Below are positions 10,080-21,772 of a stretch of DNA of 64,000 nt, in pieces; the stretch's first letter is position 1, and every line of letters begins with the position of its first letter. Position numbers and translations under genes: made by a program. Below the pieces are notes generated by a model, which was not told the DNA's origin, made no database searches, and was given only the letters and a program-made list of their open reading frames with translations. Source of the stretch: Diaporthe sp. PMI_573 (taxonomy: Eukaryota > Ascomycota > Sordariomycetes > Diaporthales > Diaporthaceae); contig JAJTUP010000011.1 of assembly GCA_021399435.1 (NCBI GenBank), positions 186,001 to 250,000 of the forward strand, written 5' to 3'.

Positions 10080-12143
10080 TGTTGCGTCTTGATCGGGACA
10101 TCCAACCGAGGTCTTCAAGTTGGGGCGGCGGAGGGGGCAATCGCAGGTGTGTTAGGCCATCTTCGCGGGCGCATCTGAGATGTTGACCCCACAGAGGAAA
10201 CCTGAGGAAGTTGAGGACGGTGGGTGAGAGTGTTCTGTCGGGGTAAAAAAAAAAACCTAAAACCAAAGCCCATCCAGGCCGTCGGTGAACAAGAAACTGG
10301 CTTGGGCTTTGGAGAGGCTTGGAGCCTAATGTGTACCGGCCGGGCTGTGCGCTGCTTGGTCAAACTCGCCGGATCTGTGTTCGGAGAGCTCGCCGAAGCA
10401 TGGGCAGGAGGGCGTCAACAAGCTCGGGGAGGCTGCCGCTTGACTCGTGCAGCGTGGCAGAGAATACACCGCATAACCTGCGGCCTGCCCATGTTGCCAC
10501 CATCACCCCGTGCTTGGTGCATTAGCCCAAAACTCTACTGGCCAAAGATGCGGGATCGTGTTTTCTGCTGATCCCTTGGGTTTTACAATGCTGTTTCGAC
10601 AAATCACGATTCACCAGGACACAAATTCCATAATCCCATTCTGCATCTATTCTGGATTGCGGCCATTCACCATCCGGACGGCAACTGTCGGCAAATCTAT
10701 CTGCCCGGGTTCACACTACACAGTATCTGACCCGACGTTCGTTGTGGCCAGTTCAAGGCCAACGTCGTGTTTGTGGTCTGATTGATTTTGGTTGTCTTCC
10801 TACGTTCAGGCTTGCTAAGCTTGCCCCATCGGTCATCTCGCCGAGCTATCATCAAACAGGTGTGATGCAAGGATTCGACTCAACACCAGGACATGTTAAG
10901 AGGATGGCCGAGAAGAATTGAGGTCCCCAGAGACTGTGCTACGAAGGTCTTGCGACGGTCAAGCTCAGAATTTACGACAAGGACACTGCAACTTTGATAA
11001 TCATGCAGTCTTCGTCGCAAACCTGTCGAACAATGGGACGCACGACAAGTTCTTTTTTGGAGGCCCACAGAAGTACCCTTTGCCAGCCATGCTTGTCCTG
11101 GCAGGCTGAATCAAAGTCCAGGCCGTATGCTCTGCCGATCAGCTCAATGGGAAGACACCAAAGGAACCTTGCTAAAATCTCCCATACTCGTTTTGTTCCT
11201 TCGACGTAACGCGTAAGCTGCTGTTGACGTCGTCTCTATGTTGTGTCTGAAGCCGTCTTGTCTTGGTCGGACTAAACACTTTTGATATATTTTTCTTGGT
11301 TCTATGGAGCCCATGAAAGAAGTCTAATGCAAGCCCACTCCTTCTTTTCCTTGCGCAACGGATTTGGATGTCTTTTTTTCCTAATCAGCCATACCGAGTT
11401 CTGTGTGATCACAAGACGTGATATATCACGGTTCGCCTCCAGGGCTCTTCCATCTTATACCCGACCTCTTTACGGCGGTATGCTGTGACATCTCTCCTTC
11501 TAAGAAATAGTTTGGGTAAGAGTGTGAATGAACGTCCGGTCCTGTGGTTATTGTTTTTTGTGGGCATTCATGCCAACTTATCAGCTGGGAAGGGTCGCTT
11601 TGTTTGTCTGAGATCCATGAGAGAATCCTGCAGATACCTAGCCAGAGCCGACTGGAGTCGGCTCTACCGGGGGACTCACAAGCGTTCATAGTACTGCATG
11701 TGGGAATTTGCCTGAACATCGCTACTCTATGTCCCCAGGTACCCGTATATAGAGCTTGAGAAAGAAAAGCTACAGAGCGTATTGTTTAACTCACTGGTGA
11801 GAAGCTCACCTATGACGGCAGCACTTAAGGAGCCATCATGCGAGGGTCTGCAATGTTGTTGAATGGGGTACTAGACCAAGAGTGTATGGAACAATTCCAC
11901 TGCTCTGCCCCTGCCTCTTTGCACATGTGTACTCCTATGGCATGAATTGTTTCTTAGCATTCAATTGAAAGGGTATTTCCAACAGATGGTACATATCCCC
12001 ACAAGCGATTGTGAGCGTTGATGCCGAGTCTGGCTCATGATCCGAAGGGTGTACGAGGTCGAAGTTGCTGATTAAGCGCAGCATGGCTAGTCTACAAACA
12101 ATCAACGTTACTAGCCTAGAGGCTCGGACTAATGTGTAAACTA
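10080..12143. other. 2-kb gene-free stretch before the transposon
   Basis: No open frame here shows a family signature or plausible splice partners. The part next to 10079 should be the membrane-protein promoter. The rest is of average composition and holds no repeat that I could recognise by eye. Confidence 0.5.
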
Positions 12144-13498
12144 CCACGGTCCAAGCAAAAAAACGAGTACACCCAAACCACCCGGGCCACCCAAATTGCA
12201 ACCACACCATAGTGCCCCTTCATTTAATTTGTACTGCAGCTACATACAAACTCAATGGTCAGTAATTGACCCTTGGTTATTGAGGCAGTCCTCTAGTATC
12301 ATGGGTATTTGGTCTATCCAGCGGTTCACGGTCTCTTTCGTGAGGGCGTTGAAGCCATCTTGGGCGGCCGATTTGAGTGTTTCTTCGTCCCAGTGAGGTT
12401 GTCGCCGTACGTATTCTTTTGGTCCCCTCCACGCCTTCTCAATAGGGCTGGCGACGAGGTCTGGGCTCTGGGGGTAGTTAAATAAGCTCGTGACGCCATG
12501 GTCGGCTTTCCATTTCCTCACAATGTTGTTTCCTCGCATGCCGCCGTGCCCAGAGTCATTATCTTCCTCAAGAACGAAGTTATCGCCACGAGCGATCCAC
12601 GCCCCTACTATCGGCTGGAGAATCTCGTCACGATAGACTCGGAGGGTCATCTTTCCATTAGAATTACCCGAAATGTCGTACCAGTGGAGGCCGTCTTTGA
12701 AGCCATCATAGCCAACGGCAGCCCACGCGTGGAAACGCTTCTGCTTCTGGTCAAGTTCTCGCTCTGGTTGCTTCTTTTCGACTAAACAGTCAGGGCAAGT
12801 TCTCTCCCATGGGCGTCTACAGACATAAATATATCCCTGAGGACCATAGCCGAAGTGTGTTTCGTCAGAAAAGCGTATATGCCGCCAGTCTTCGGCAAGA
12901 GGGTATTTTTCTAGCATCTGGCGACAGTATTCTTCGCGGATATCCCCTAATTTAGAGGATATCCAACGCTTCTGGCAAGCAACACAGAAGCGGAAGTCAC
13001 GAGACTTCAGAGCCCTCTGTACGGTCTGCCCAGAGACGTTAATATCTAGGCCAGCGGCAGCCGGCATAGCCGCCCACGGCGTTGTACGGCCGTCGAAGCC
13101 TTCTGACTCAATAAACCTCTCAAGAGTAGTTAAGTCTTCGTCTGAGAGAAGTTTCTTACGGCCACGTGTTTCTTGGAAGGCGTTGTGGAATGTACGGTGT
13201 GTGGTATTAGAATGCCCTTCCCGGAGGGCCTTCCAGCCGGCATTGTGGCTAAATCCGAACTGCTTAAAGATGTCGCTCTTAAAATAGGGTTTTCCAAGGG
13301 AATCTGCATATTGAATTGCACCGATCAATCGGTTTTTCTTTGGAGTATCGTTATGTGTTATCCCCATAGTGTAAAAAAATTCTTTCATAAAGTTATGGTT
13401 GTTTAAAGTTGAGGGTGGTGAAGGTCGAGAAAAAGGGGTGCGGAGATGTGGTGTGGGGATGACGTATAGTGTACTCGTTTTTTTGCTTGGACCGTGAC
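12144..13498 (-). mobile_element. Tc1/mariner-type DNA transposon, apparently intact
   Basis: Perfect 28-bp terminal inverted repeats lie at 12145-12172 and 13469-13496 (inner ends GAGTACAC / GTGTACTC). TA dinucleotides flank them at 12142-12143 and 13499-13500, as expected for TA target duplication. The element is about 1.36 kb and contains one uninterrupted transposase frame. There is no sign of C-to-T decay, so it is either recent or protected from repeat-induced mutation. The two ends differ by one base between TA and the perfect repeat, so the outer boundary is good to about 1-2 bases. Confidence 0.9.
12252..13388 (-). CDS. IS630/Tc1-mariner family DDE transposase
   Basis: A single exon of 378 residues from ATG 13388 (MKEFFYTMG); the frame continues upstream but that part lies outside the terminal repeat. 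An N-terminal helix-turn-helix region (DIFKQFGFSHNAGWKALREG, then GRKKLLSDEDLTTLERFI) is followed by a DDE_3-type catalytic core: FSDETHFGYG (first Asp), LEEDNDSGHGG (second Asp) and SPDLVASPIEKAW (third acidic residue). By my count the last spacing is about 41 residues (Asp to Glu), longer than the common 34 because of a small insertion between SPDL and PIE. It would cut and paste the surrounding element at TA sites. All three acidic residues and both terminal repeats are present, so it may be active. Confidence 0.9.
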   Translation of the reverse strand: MKEFFYTMGITHNDTPKKNRLIGAIQYADSLGKPYFKSDIFKQFGFSHNAGWKALREGHSNTTHRTFHNAFQETRGRKKLLSDEDLTTLERFIESEGFDGRTTPWAAMPAAAGLDINVSGQTVQRALKSRDFRFCVACQKRWISSKLGDIREEYCRQMLEKYPLAEDWRHIRFSDETHFGYGPQGYIYVCRRPWERTCPDCLVEKKQPERELDQKQKRFHAWAAVGYDGFKDGLHWYDISGNSNGKMTLRVYRDEILQPIVGAWIARGDNFVLEEDNDSGHGGMRGNNIVRKWKADHGVTSLFNYPQSPDLVASPIEKAWRGPKEYVRRQPHWDEETLKSAAQDGFNALTKETVNRWIDQIPMILEDCLNNQGSITDH

Positions 13499-14489
13499 TA
13501 CCTGGCCTCTCCCTAGTGGTGGAGATCATGAATCATTCAACTCGCTTACGCTGCTGGCTTTCAACCTATCAGCACATCTTGACAAAAAAAAAAAGTTTGG
13601 GTGAGATGTTCGGATCTTATTCTAGTTGTACCTTATCCTACCTCTCCAGATCGCATAAGTTGGTCTGACGAGCCTGTGGTTACTCTCAAAGAACTTAACA
13701 TGCTAGCGGGAAAAGTGGGAAAATCTTCGTATGAAAATTCGCCGACTTAATCGGAGCCTCCCAAATCCGCTAAAAGAAGAACTATCTATAGGCATGATCT
13801 GGGCATAGCCATTGCTTAATCTGTTATTCCTGTCGGCATTGGCAAATCAGGCAAGCTCTTTAAAATATTGCAATGCAAGGCTGGGGACGACGTAGCCGGT
13901 TTTAAAGGATCCCCAGTAATGATTTGACGACCCTTGAAAAATTAGTCAAGCGGGTCCCTTGGCGCGGCTCAAACATGACATCCCAGGCTTCTTTTACGAC
14001 ATCAAAACCTGGTGATTCGCCCTACACGGCGAGCCCCGTACGCACAGCCCGAAGAACGGCCATTCGCGGCCCTCGCAAAACAGAGACGATGGAATCGATT
14101 TTTCACAATGACACCAAACAATTAGATCTTATCAACTCGAACCGCACTCCACGTGCTGGAGGGGAAACCCGCTCTATCGGGCGAGATCATTTTGTGGAGG
14201 AGACCCGCTTAACGCCGGCCGAGGGAGGCGAGACTGATGATGACAACCTCAAGCTTGTCAAGGATGAATCCAGCTCGCCTTGGACCATGTGGACCTCGAT
14301 CCATCTGACTCGCGTCTTCGGCATCGTCTTTTAAAAGTCAGCAGTGCCAGACGCGTCGTGCACTTTGCCTCGGCGAGTCCTCAAGTGCTCGCTGGCTTCT
14401 TCTCCCGCAATCCCCTTCGATCCTCTGCCGGGTCGTCCTCACGTCGTCCACTATCCATACTCTCCTCGAGACGCACACACTCCCTCGCC
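13499..14489. other. Promoter-side region of the amino acid transporter
   Basis: This is nearly 1 kb between the transposon end and the transporter ATG. A 136-codon frame at 13924-14334 has no recognisable features and is probably fortuitous. The final 150 bases are C/T-rich, typical of a fungal 5' leader. Confidence 0.5.
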
Positions 14490-15996
14490 ATGACGGACCA
14501 CATCTCCAGCTCGGCCAGCCATGGTCCAACCAAGAACAAGAACGGCCCTGACGCTGAGCAGGTCCAGGATCGCAACCCGTGGCCGGTTAACGAGAGCAGC
14601 ATGCTCGGGGAGACGAGCGACGAGATGAACGACCGCCAGCTGAAGCAGATCGCCGCCCAGGGCAGCGCTCACTTCCACCGCCTGGGGTGGAAGCGCCTCG
14701 CCATCGTCACCATCGTCGAGGCCGTCGCACTCGGCGCCCTCAGCTTGCCCTCGGCGTACCATACTCTCGGCATGTTTCCAGGTGTATTCTTGACCATCAC
14801 TGTTGGACTGGTTTCGATCTTCACGAGTTACCTCGTTGGTCAGGTCAAGCTGGCTTTCCCGCATGTCGCCAACTACGCAGAAGCCGGGCGACTCCTGTTT
14901 GGCCGCTATGGACGCATTGGCTACGAGTTGTTTGGAGCTGCCCTTGTTCTCGAGCTGGTCATGGTTGTGGGATCCCATGCTCTCACCGGAAGCATCGCGC
15001 TGGTAGACATCAATGGTGGCCAAGTGTGCTCCATTGTCTTCTCCGCGGTCTCGGCCATCATCCTCCTCATCCTCGCCATCCCGCCCTCCTTTACCGAGGT
15101 GGCCATACTTGGTTATGTCGACTTCGTCTCTATCCTGGCCGCTATCGGCATCACTATCATTGCTACCGGCATCCAGGCCAACAAGTCCGAGGGAGGCCTT
15201 TCTGGTGTCGGGTGGTCTGCTTGGCCCAGGGAGGGCGTCACATTCTCTGAAGCTTTCGTGGCTGTCAGCAACATCATCTTTGCTTTCAGTTTTGCCATCG
15301 GCCAGTTCTCGTTCATGGACGAGATGCATACACCCACCGATTACATGAAGTCTATCTGGGCGTCTGGGTTCATCCAGATCTCCATCTACACCATCACCGG
15401 CGCTCTCTGCTACGCCTTCGTCGGCCCGTCGATACAGTCTCCGGCCCTCTTGTCCGCTGGACCCCTCATCTCCAAGATCGCCTTTGGAGTTGCAATCCCT
15501 GTCATCTTCATCTCTGGCTCCATCAACTCGACCGTGGCCCTTCGCTATATTCACGGCCGGATGTACAAGAACTCGCACCTGAAATATGTCAACACTCCTA
15601 TGGGCTGGGCCAGCTGGATCGTTCTTGTGGTCATCTTCACCCTGATCGCTTGGATTATTGCCGAGGCGATCCCGATCTTTTCTGACCTCCTCTCGCTGGC
15701 ATCGGCGCTTTTCGTTTCCGGGTTCTCATTCTATGTGCCTGCTATTATGTGGTTCGCCCTGCTATGCAAGGGCAAGTGGTATTCCAAGAAGAACATCCTC
15801 ATCAGCCTTGGAAGTATCCTCGCGTTTGTCATTGGTGCCGTGACCTTGGTCGCCGGTACTTATTCGACTATTGTCGATATTGTAAGTCGATCAAGGAGCC
15901 ATCAAGTGTATTCTGTCTAATCGTACTAATAATTTGCAGATCAACGAGACAGCCTCTGGGAGCGCCCACAAGCCCTTTGCCTGCAGGTCATCCTAG
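14490..15996 (+). CDS. Mtr-like amino acid transporter (Aa_trans family)
   Basis: Exons 14490-15881 and 15940-15996; the 58-base intron has GTAAGT, branch TACTAAT and TTGCAG. 482 residues. After a hydrophilic N-terminus of about 70 residues come about 11 membrane helices, beginning LAIVTIVEAVALGALSLPSA, the usual first helix of fungal neutral amino acid permeases such as Neurospora Mtr. Later conserved-looking text includes FAFSFAIGQFSFMDEMHTP and ALRYIHGRMYKN. It likely imports neutral or aromatic amino acids across the plasma membrane by proton symport (family knowledge). The ATG at 14490 (MTDHISSS) was chosen over one at 14280 because the intervening translation looks like 5' leader. The last exon encodes only 18 residues (INETASG...). 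Confidence 0.9.
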
Positions 15997-16609
15997 CATT
16001 TGAGACCTGTGGTGCTACTGCATATATTTAATACTAATTTTTTCCTTCGTTTCTGACATGTAGTGATTTCTAGTGTCCCATCGTAGTGTATAAGAACGAG
16101 CTATGACATTGACAACCATAGTAATGTCCAGGAGACCGCTCGGGCAGGGAACTAACCGACAGGCAGCTTGCCGCCGATTCATACATCAACATTTCACAAT
16201 TTTGCCGGCACTCTATTGCAAAATCGAGCCGCCACGCAAGGCGAATGAATAATTGCAGTCTTGACCAAGGTTTCACCCTTCAGAGAAGCTGGCAGCGGCG
16301 TGTTAGAGTCTCGGCGGCCTGATGCCGCATTGAACGACAAGTAATACAAAAAACTCCGCCTGCTCATGCGGGCAAAGCCAGGGATCAAGTTCTCATTCGA
16401 TATCGATATCAACAAAGCAAGTCACGTTAGCCGTCACTAACGCCAAACTTTACCACACCCGCCCTGCCTGTCTTTCATGGGCAACAGAAACAGAGACAAT
16501 GGCGTCACCCTCGACCAGCACACCATTGAAAAAGAAAACAGACATTCATATAATCATTATCAGATGCCACACAACCTTTGTTTACTGAGCAAGGCTGCAG
16601 CTAATCAGA

Positions 16610-17220
16610 GCCTCTCATTTGACTACACCCCACCCACCCTAGTAATACTTTACAGCCTCACGAGAGTCTATATAAGATGTCCCTTGCCTAATAACTTCAA
16701 CCTACCTGGCTACTATCAACACCTTGTTAAATTAATTAAATGCTTTATAGGAATTAATAGGATTAGTATTCCAATTATTTCTTAGTTGGTTAGATACTGT
16801 TTTTTACTGTTGTAGTAATAGCTTAGGTCCCTAATTACTTAGGCCTCAAGGTATAATAGTGAATGTATTATCAACCAGCTGCTATATATGTTAACATTTT
16901 GTATAGCGAACCTATAGTTAACTTAAATTCAGGTATATGGGGCGGCATGATCAGTCAGAAAGGTTTGTGTGGCATCTGAATAATGGTTGTATGAATTTCT
17001 GTTTTCAAGATAAATGGTCCGACTATATTTACAAGGGCCTGACGCATGGAAATCTTGGGTTATTCACGTACTGGGGAATGGGTATGTATTGAAACATAAA
17101 TATTACGAATACGAGCAGGGCATATCGAATAGAGCAAGTTACTGGTTTTCTGACTATAAAAATAGAGCGTACTGCGCTCCTATTATGGAGCGCCACAATA
17201 GTGGAGCCCCGAGCTCGTGA
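16610..17220. other. AT-rich island, possible relic of a decayed repeat
   Basis: Base composition shifts sharply toward A+T compared with flanking DNA, with many TpA steps (for example TTAATTAAATGC and GAATTAATAGGATTAG near 16730-16765). This is the look of repeat-induced point mutation (C-to-T) in Pezizomycotina, but no transposon remnant can be read, so the origin is inference. Confidence 0.35.
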
Positions 17221-17496
17221 CAACACATGATTAGAATTCAGTCTCATGGCGATAGTGGGGGCATGTGTCTGAGCCGACCTCTGCGGTGGCTAGTCACTGG
17301 AACTTGCCGGAAGTCTTTTTTTGGGGGGTGGGGAAGGTATTAGTGGCGAGACTCGGGCAGAAGTCAACATCTGAGACGACTCGATTAATAATGGTCTAAT
17401 GAATTTTTGACTGAGACAGGCTTCAGGACACCCTGACTAGGAAGATTATCTTTTGAGCTAAACGCTGGAATGGAGCGAATAGCCCTGTCAGAGATT

Positions 17497-17511
17497 CCCC
17501 CCCCCCCCCCC
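17497..17511. repeat. Poly-C run (15 bases)
   Basis: An uninterrupted run of 15 C in non-coding DNA. It is prone to sequencing and replication slippage. Confidence 0.9.
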
Positions 17512-19391
17512 AAGGAGAGAATGCTCTGCCGGGACCTCAAAAGGAAGAAAATAAACAGGAATTTACTTGACAAGAGTCCCTAGGCAGACAGACGGAAAGA
17601 ATACCTTGCTGAACTTCACTTCCTCGACATCAAGAAAGCGCCCAGTAAGCTATCTAGAAATGATCCAGCCAGATATCAGAAACGAGAAACCAAGAAACAG
17701 CTATCAAGAAGATGCAGAGAAGAGATGTGCCTCGGCAAGTTTTCTACCCTACGCAAGTAAAGGAACCCACTTGGATATTAGCACGGAATGATACTCCCTG
17801 TGAAAGCAATCCTTAGTTGAGATGTCTCTGTCCAGGGTTCTTCCCTGTCTAGAAGAGACTATAGATGTAGAGTTATCTATCTGTCCAGTTTGGCTCTTGC
17901 TATAGGAAGGGCTATTCTGGTTCGATTTCAATCCACTATCTTTGGGCCGCACTTGCAGACATCGTGCCTACGAAACCCTCTGACACTCTATGGTAAGCAA
18001 AACAAGGACTAAATTTACAAGATCTGAGAAGCTCAAAAATGCAAAAATGCAACGCGCTTTTCTCTTGGGCTGGCTGGGCAGTTGGGCCAGAACTCCCCAA
18101 GGCAATTATACTTCCTCCTTGTGTCCCAGCTACTGAACTTGGCAGTGTGCACAAGACCACGTTAGCCACAAGCGCTGTCTCACCCAAGCGTGCGCGGTGG
18201 CTCAGAAGGCCTCGCTGTGTTTGGGACTATCTTTCACTCGTTGCCCTCAGTCATGAATCTCTCCCTCCCCCCAAGGAACCCCGGATATCACTGGGCTGCC
18301 GCATAGTACTGTCAAGAGACTGACGTTGGAGGATTGCACTAGTGCAAGTGATACCAGACCCGATATAACAGCGCCACCATGTCGAATATTCTCGACAACT
18401 CACTAGCCGAGTAGAAGCTCGGGTGCCCACCTGGGTACCCCACACCATCCCTGAAAAAATGGGCATTGAAGTGCCCGTTCTAGACCTCCTGGCAGATTGG
18501 CCTGGAGCCCACAGAGATCATGTTTGACTGAAACAAGACGCCTTTCCACCAGTTGACACTCCAAGCAGGCGACAGTCTATCAAAGTCTATAGCGGCACAA
18601 CCAAGTGAAACATGGGCTCAGAGGATTGGTCAGTGGATCTACACGATTGACCGCAGCTGAGGATACTGTTGGTCCCTCTATCAACCTCTTGTCAAGAATC
18701 AGGTAAGCAACCGGGCGCATGCGAGTTCTAAGTAGGGACACGCCTTGCAAGTACAAGGTTGAATCCTATCCCTATGCAAGACTATGTGAAACCTCACGAC
18801 GACGAATCGACGCTTAGAAAGTAGACATTTCGCAGTCGCTTGCTAGGTATGAGATATTGTATGTGCGAAGTCATGGAGACAAGTACATACGCAGACTGCA
18901 TTGGTGGCTGACAACAACCGAGGCGGCTGGACTGTGAGTGTGTGAGAAGGCACGGTCGTCTGCGAGGGGCGGCCGCTTGGAAGGCGGGATTGCGGGCAAT
19001 GCGGGCAATGCGGCCACTAGAATGCATATTTCCTAGTGCAACCATCACATGCAAGACGATGCAACAGAGCAATTTGGGCGAAGAAGCAGCTGCAGGCGGC
19101 GCGGGGCTACCTGGGCATATAGCCCATCTGGTATACCAAGTGCTGTTCCGGGCTGGTGTTTGTCTGCTTAGGGACGCGGGGGGTGGAGGGGGGTTGTTTT
19201 TAATCGAGGCGCAGTCAGCGTGAGAGCAAAGCGCTGCAGTAATAAGCATGCTGGTAGGCTTTCTTGGCCAGCTGCAGACGTGCGCGCGCGTGCGGAGAGA
19301 GACAGGTTGCAGACAGCGACGCCCATTACGACACTGCCCGATCGCATTCTATACCAAGCCTTTTCCAAGACCAACGTTCCTCCCACGGACT

Positions 19392-19424
19392 CCCACTGAC
19401 TGCCCACTGACTGCCCACTGACTG
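19392..19424. repeat. 11-bp minisatellite, three copies
   Basis: Three perfect head-to-tail copies of CCCACTGACTG in non-coding DNA upstream of the DUF7730-like gene. Confidence 0.9.
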
Positions 19425-19917
19425 CGCCAGTTCAGGCCAGTTCTGGCCAGGGATATCTGGCCCAAGGTCGCATTGTCCTTCCCGGCAACTTGGGGGGGGG
19501 GCGCCAAGCTGGTGGACAAGGCTGCCCGGTGATCTTGGGATGGCTTGGATGTGATCATCCCAAGAGGAGAGGGAAAAAAAAAAGGGGCCCCCTGCCCGGT
19601 GGCATGTTTTCTCAATTTGGGCACTTAATGAGCCGCCAAAGCAAGTGCAAACCAAGTTTAAGGCAAGGCAGGAGGGGCCACACTGGCACACGGAAGCAGG
19701 AGACTGACGCGCATACAAGTACGAGGCGTGGCCCCCGGCCCAGCCCAGCCCTGCAGCTCTTTGGCCACTTTTAGAGTTGGTCGTGTGTCGACGTCTTGCA
19801 GAGCCTGACACACGGAATAGTTGCCTGTTTTGCCCTTTTGAGAAGCCTCCGGCCCACTGCACTCTAAGATCAACGTCCCCTACATCCTTCAAATTTTCGC
19901 CCAGAAATCCGCGCCAT

Positions 19918-19977
19918 AATCCCCTTCTCTCCGTTCTCTCCCGCCGCTGCCTCTCTCCTCTCGCATCTCCTCTTTTT
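19918..19977 (+). promoter_or_regulatory. Pyrimidine-rich 5' leader
   Basis: Almost pure C/T over about 60 bases, ending 12 bases before the ATG at 19989. Such CT blocks commonly mark core promoters and transcription start regions of filamentous fungi. Confidence 0.45.
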
Positions 19978-19988
19978 GGCCGAGAATC

Positions 19989-21094
19989 ATGGGCCTCAAG
20001 GCATACACCAACTCCAGAGACGTCCATTGCAGCGCGCCCGCGGCCATGAGCGACAAATTAGGCAATTACACGGGGCCATGTCCCTTTCAGGACACCCTGC
20101 CCGTGGAGATCAGGATCCACATCTACGAGTACATCCTCTTTGAGAACGGCAACTTCTTCAGCCTCGACTATGAGGAGGGCAGGTCCATCCCGACCCTCTT
20201 CCCCAAGCTGAGGTCGCCCCCCAAGAAGAGGTGCGGCCTGCACGACGCCGAGAGGCCACACGCCGCGGGGAGTCAGGACAACGGCAGTGGCAACATCATG
20301 CCGCTGCTGCTGACGAGCAGCAAGATGTTAGTCATATCACCACCAGAGACGCGCGCACACTGTCATCTACGGGGACATGGACCACTAATCACCCGCCCCC
20401 GCCCCACAGCTACCACGAAGCCGCCAGCCTGCTGTACTCGTCGTCCTTCTTCCGGCTGCGCGGGATCCACCCCACGATCCAGTTCATCAACACCGTGTCG
20501 CTGGCGCACCTGGCGCTGGTGCGGTCGCTCAAGCTGGTGTGGGACGACCAGGGGTGGACGGACGCCCCCGAGTTCGACACGCTGACGCTGCGGTCGGCGT
20601 GGCCCTCACTGTGCGAAGCGCTGGCCACCCAGTTACCGTCCCTGCGCAACCTGTACGTGGCGCTGGGCATGCCCAGCAACGAGGCGCACGTCGAGGAGCT
20701 CTACCTGGGGCCGCTCCGGGGTGTGCGGCACGCTGCGAACTTCAAGGTGTGCATCCCCGTGGGGCTCATCGAGAGGTTCGAGGGCGTGGACCAGCGGCTG
20801 GGGGCGAGGCAGAGGGGCCGCGACGACGACCCCTTCACGCTGTGCAGACACACGGCGGGCGAGGTGTGCCCCAGCCGCAAGGAGGTGGTGCAGGCAGAGT
20901 GGCTGGGGTCGAGCAGGCCAGCAACGCCAGGGCTCAAGGTGCAGTACCCCAACGTGCCCGGGCTGGAGCCGTGGGCCGACGGCGAGTGGGCGACGGACAA
21001 GGACGACGTGCTGGGGGATGCCATGCTGGCGGGCGACGGGCTGGGCGGCTCGCAGTGGCCCCAAGGTGGTCAAGCTTTTGCCCAGACGTCATGA
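19989..21094 (+). CDS. DUF7730-like fungal protein
   Basis: Exons 19989-20326 and 20410-21094 (intron of 83 bases, phase 2), 340 residues. The join gives LLLTSSKIYHEAASLLYSSS, matching the pattern 'lLl(tC)r.iY.Ea..lLYs' of fungal DUF7730/F-box-like proteins, preceded by LPVEIRIHIYEYILFENG. The rest continues with HPTIQFINTVSLAHLALVRSLKL and a hydrophilic tail. No catalytic residues, signal peptide or membrane helix are visible. These proteins are abundant in Pezizomycotina and mostly uncharacterised. The first ATG (MGLKAYTN) is used; a second in-frame ATG at 20046 is possible. Confidence 0.75.
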
Positions 21095-21502
21095 TCAGGC
21101 GATCAGGCCACTCGACGATCTGGAGTTTGATGCCGCCTCTCCTGCGCGATTGCCGGGCAGGACGGGATGGGACGGGATGGGACGGGGAGGTGGTGCTGCG
21201 TGTCCCTGTTTGTCCGTTTTGGGCCGGCCATGCGTGTCAATCGGCTGTGCGCAGGGGCGGTCCTGGGCATCGGAAACGCGGGTCGTGTTCTGGCACCCGT
21301 ATAATTCACGTCCGTAGGACACCTAATGTCGGGTTCAGCCGGGTGACTGTATAAATCTGAAGTCTAATTTGTAACTCGGTAACGGGGTGGTGTGTTTCGA
21401 GTGCTGCGAGTCATCAAAATAGGTCTCGGGTTGAGAGGCGACACAGCAACGGGCGGACCATCTGAGCTGCAGGCGGTCGGTCTCAGCGGTGCTGGCGGTC
21501 CA

Positions 21503-21536
<34 letters not shown>

Positions 21537-21772
21537 TGCAGACCAAGTACCTAGGTAACGTGTGAGCAAGGGTAGCCATCAGTTAGCCGCCAGCCGCGTG
21601 GGAACCGGATCCCTGCTCCCAAAATTCAGCTGCCCGTGAGGCAAAGCTCCTTTGCCTGCCCCGGTGCGCGCGCGACAAACCAGGCAACTGGCAGAATTGG
21701 CGTACAGATCTCACAGGACGACAACCTTTTGCTTGCAGCACCACTACCCAAGCAACCAGCAGCCTGCCCATC
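21095..21772. other. Intergenic region upstream of SmF
   Basis: Contains a short GGGACGGGAT-type repeat (21161-21186) and a CAGGTGCGGGTG-type degenerate repeat near 21504-21540. No gene recognised; it should include the SmF promoter. Confidence 0.5.

Larger units (their letters stand above)
15997..19988. other. 4-kb gene-free stretch with AT-rich island and simple repeats
   Basis: No supported coding region. It contains an AT- and TpA-rich island (about 16610-17220), a run of 15 C (17497-17511), an 11-bp minisatellite (19392-19424) and a C/T-rich leader (19918-19977) just before the next gene. Short open frames are scattered on both strands but none has a credible family signature. Confidence 0.55.

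Noticed and set aside
14451..15578. Minus-strand open frame (375 codons) opposite the amino acid transporter
   Set aside because: Highly charged Asp/Gly/Arg-rich shadow translation; the + strand frame has clear membrane helices and family motifs.
16477..16785. 102-codon open frame beside the AT-rich island
   Set aside because: No similarity pattern and it runs into AT-rich sequence; more likely fortuitous.
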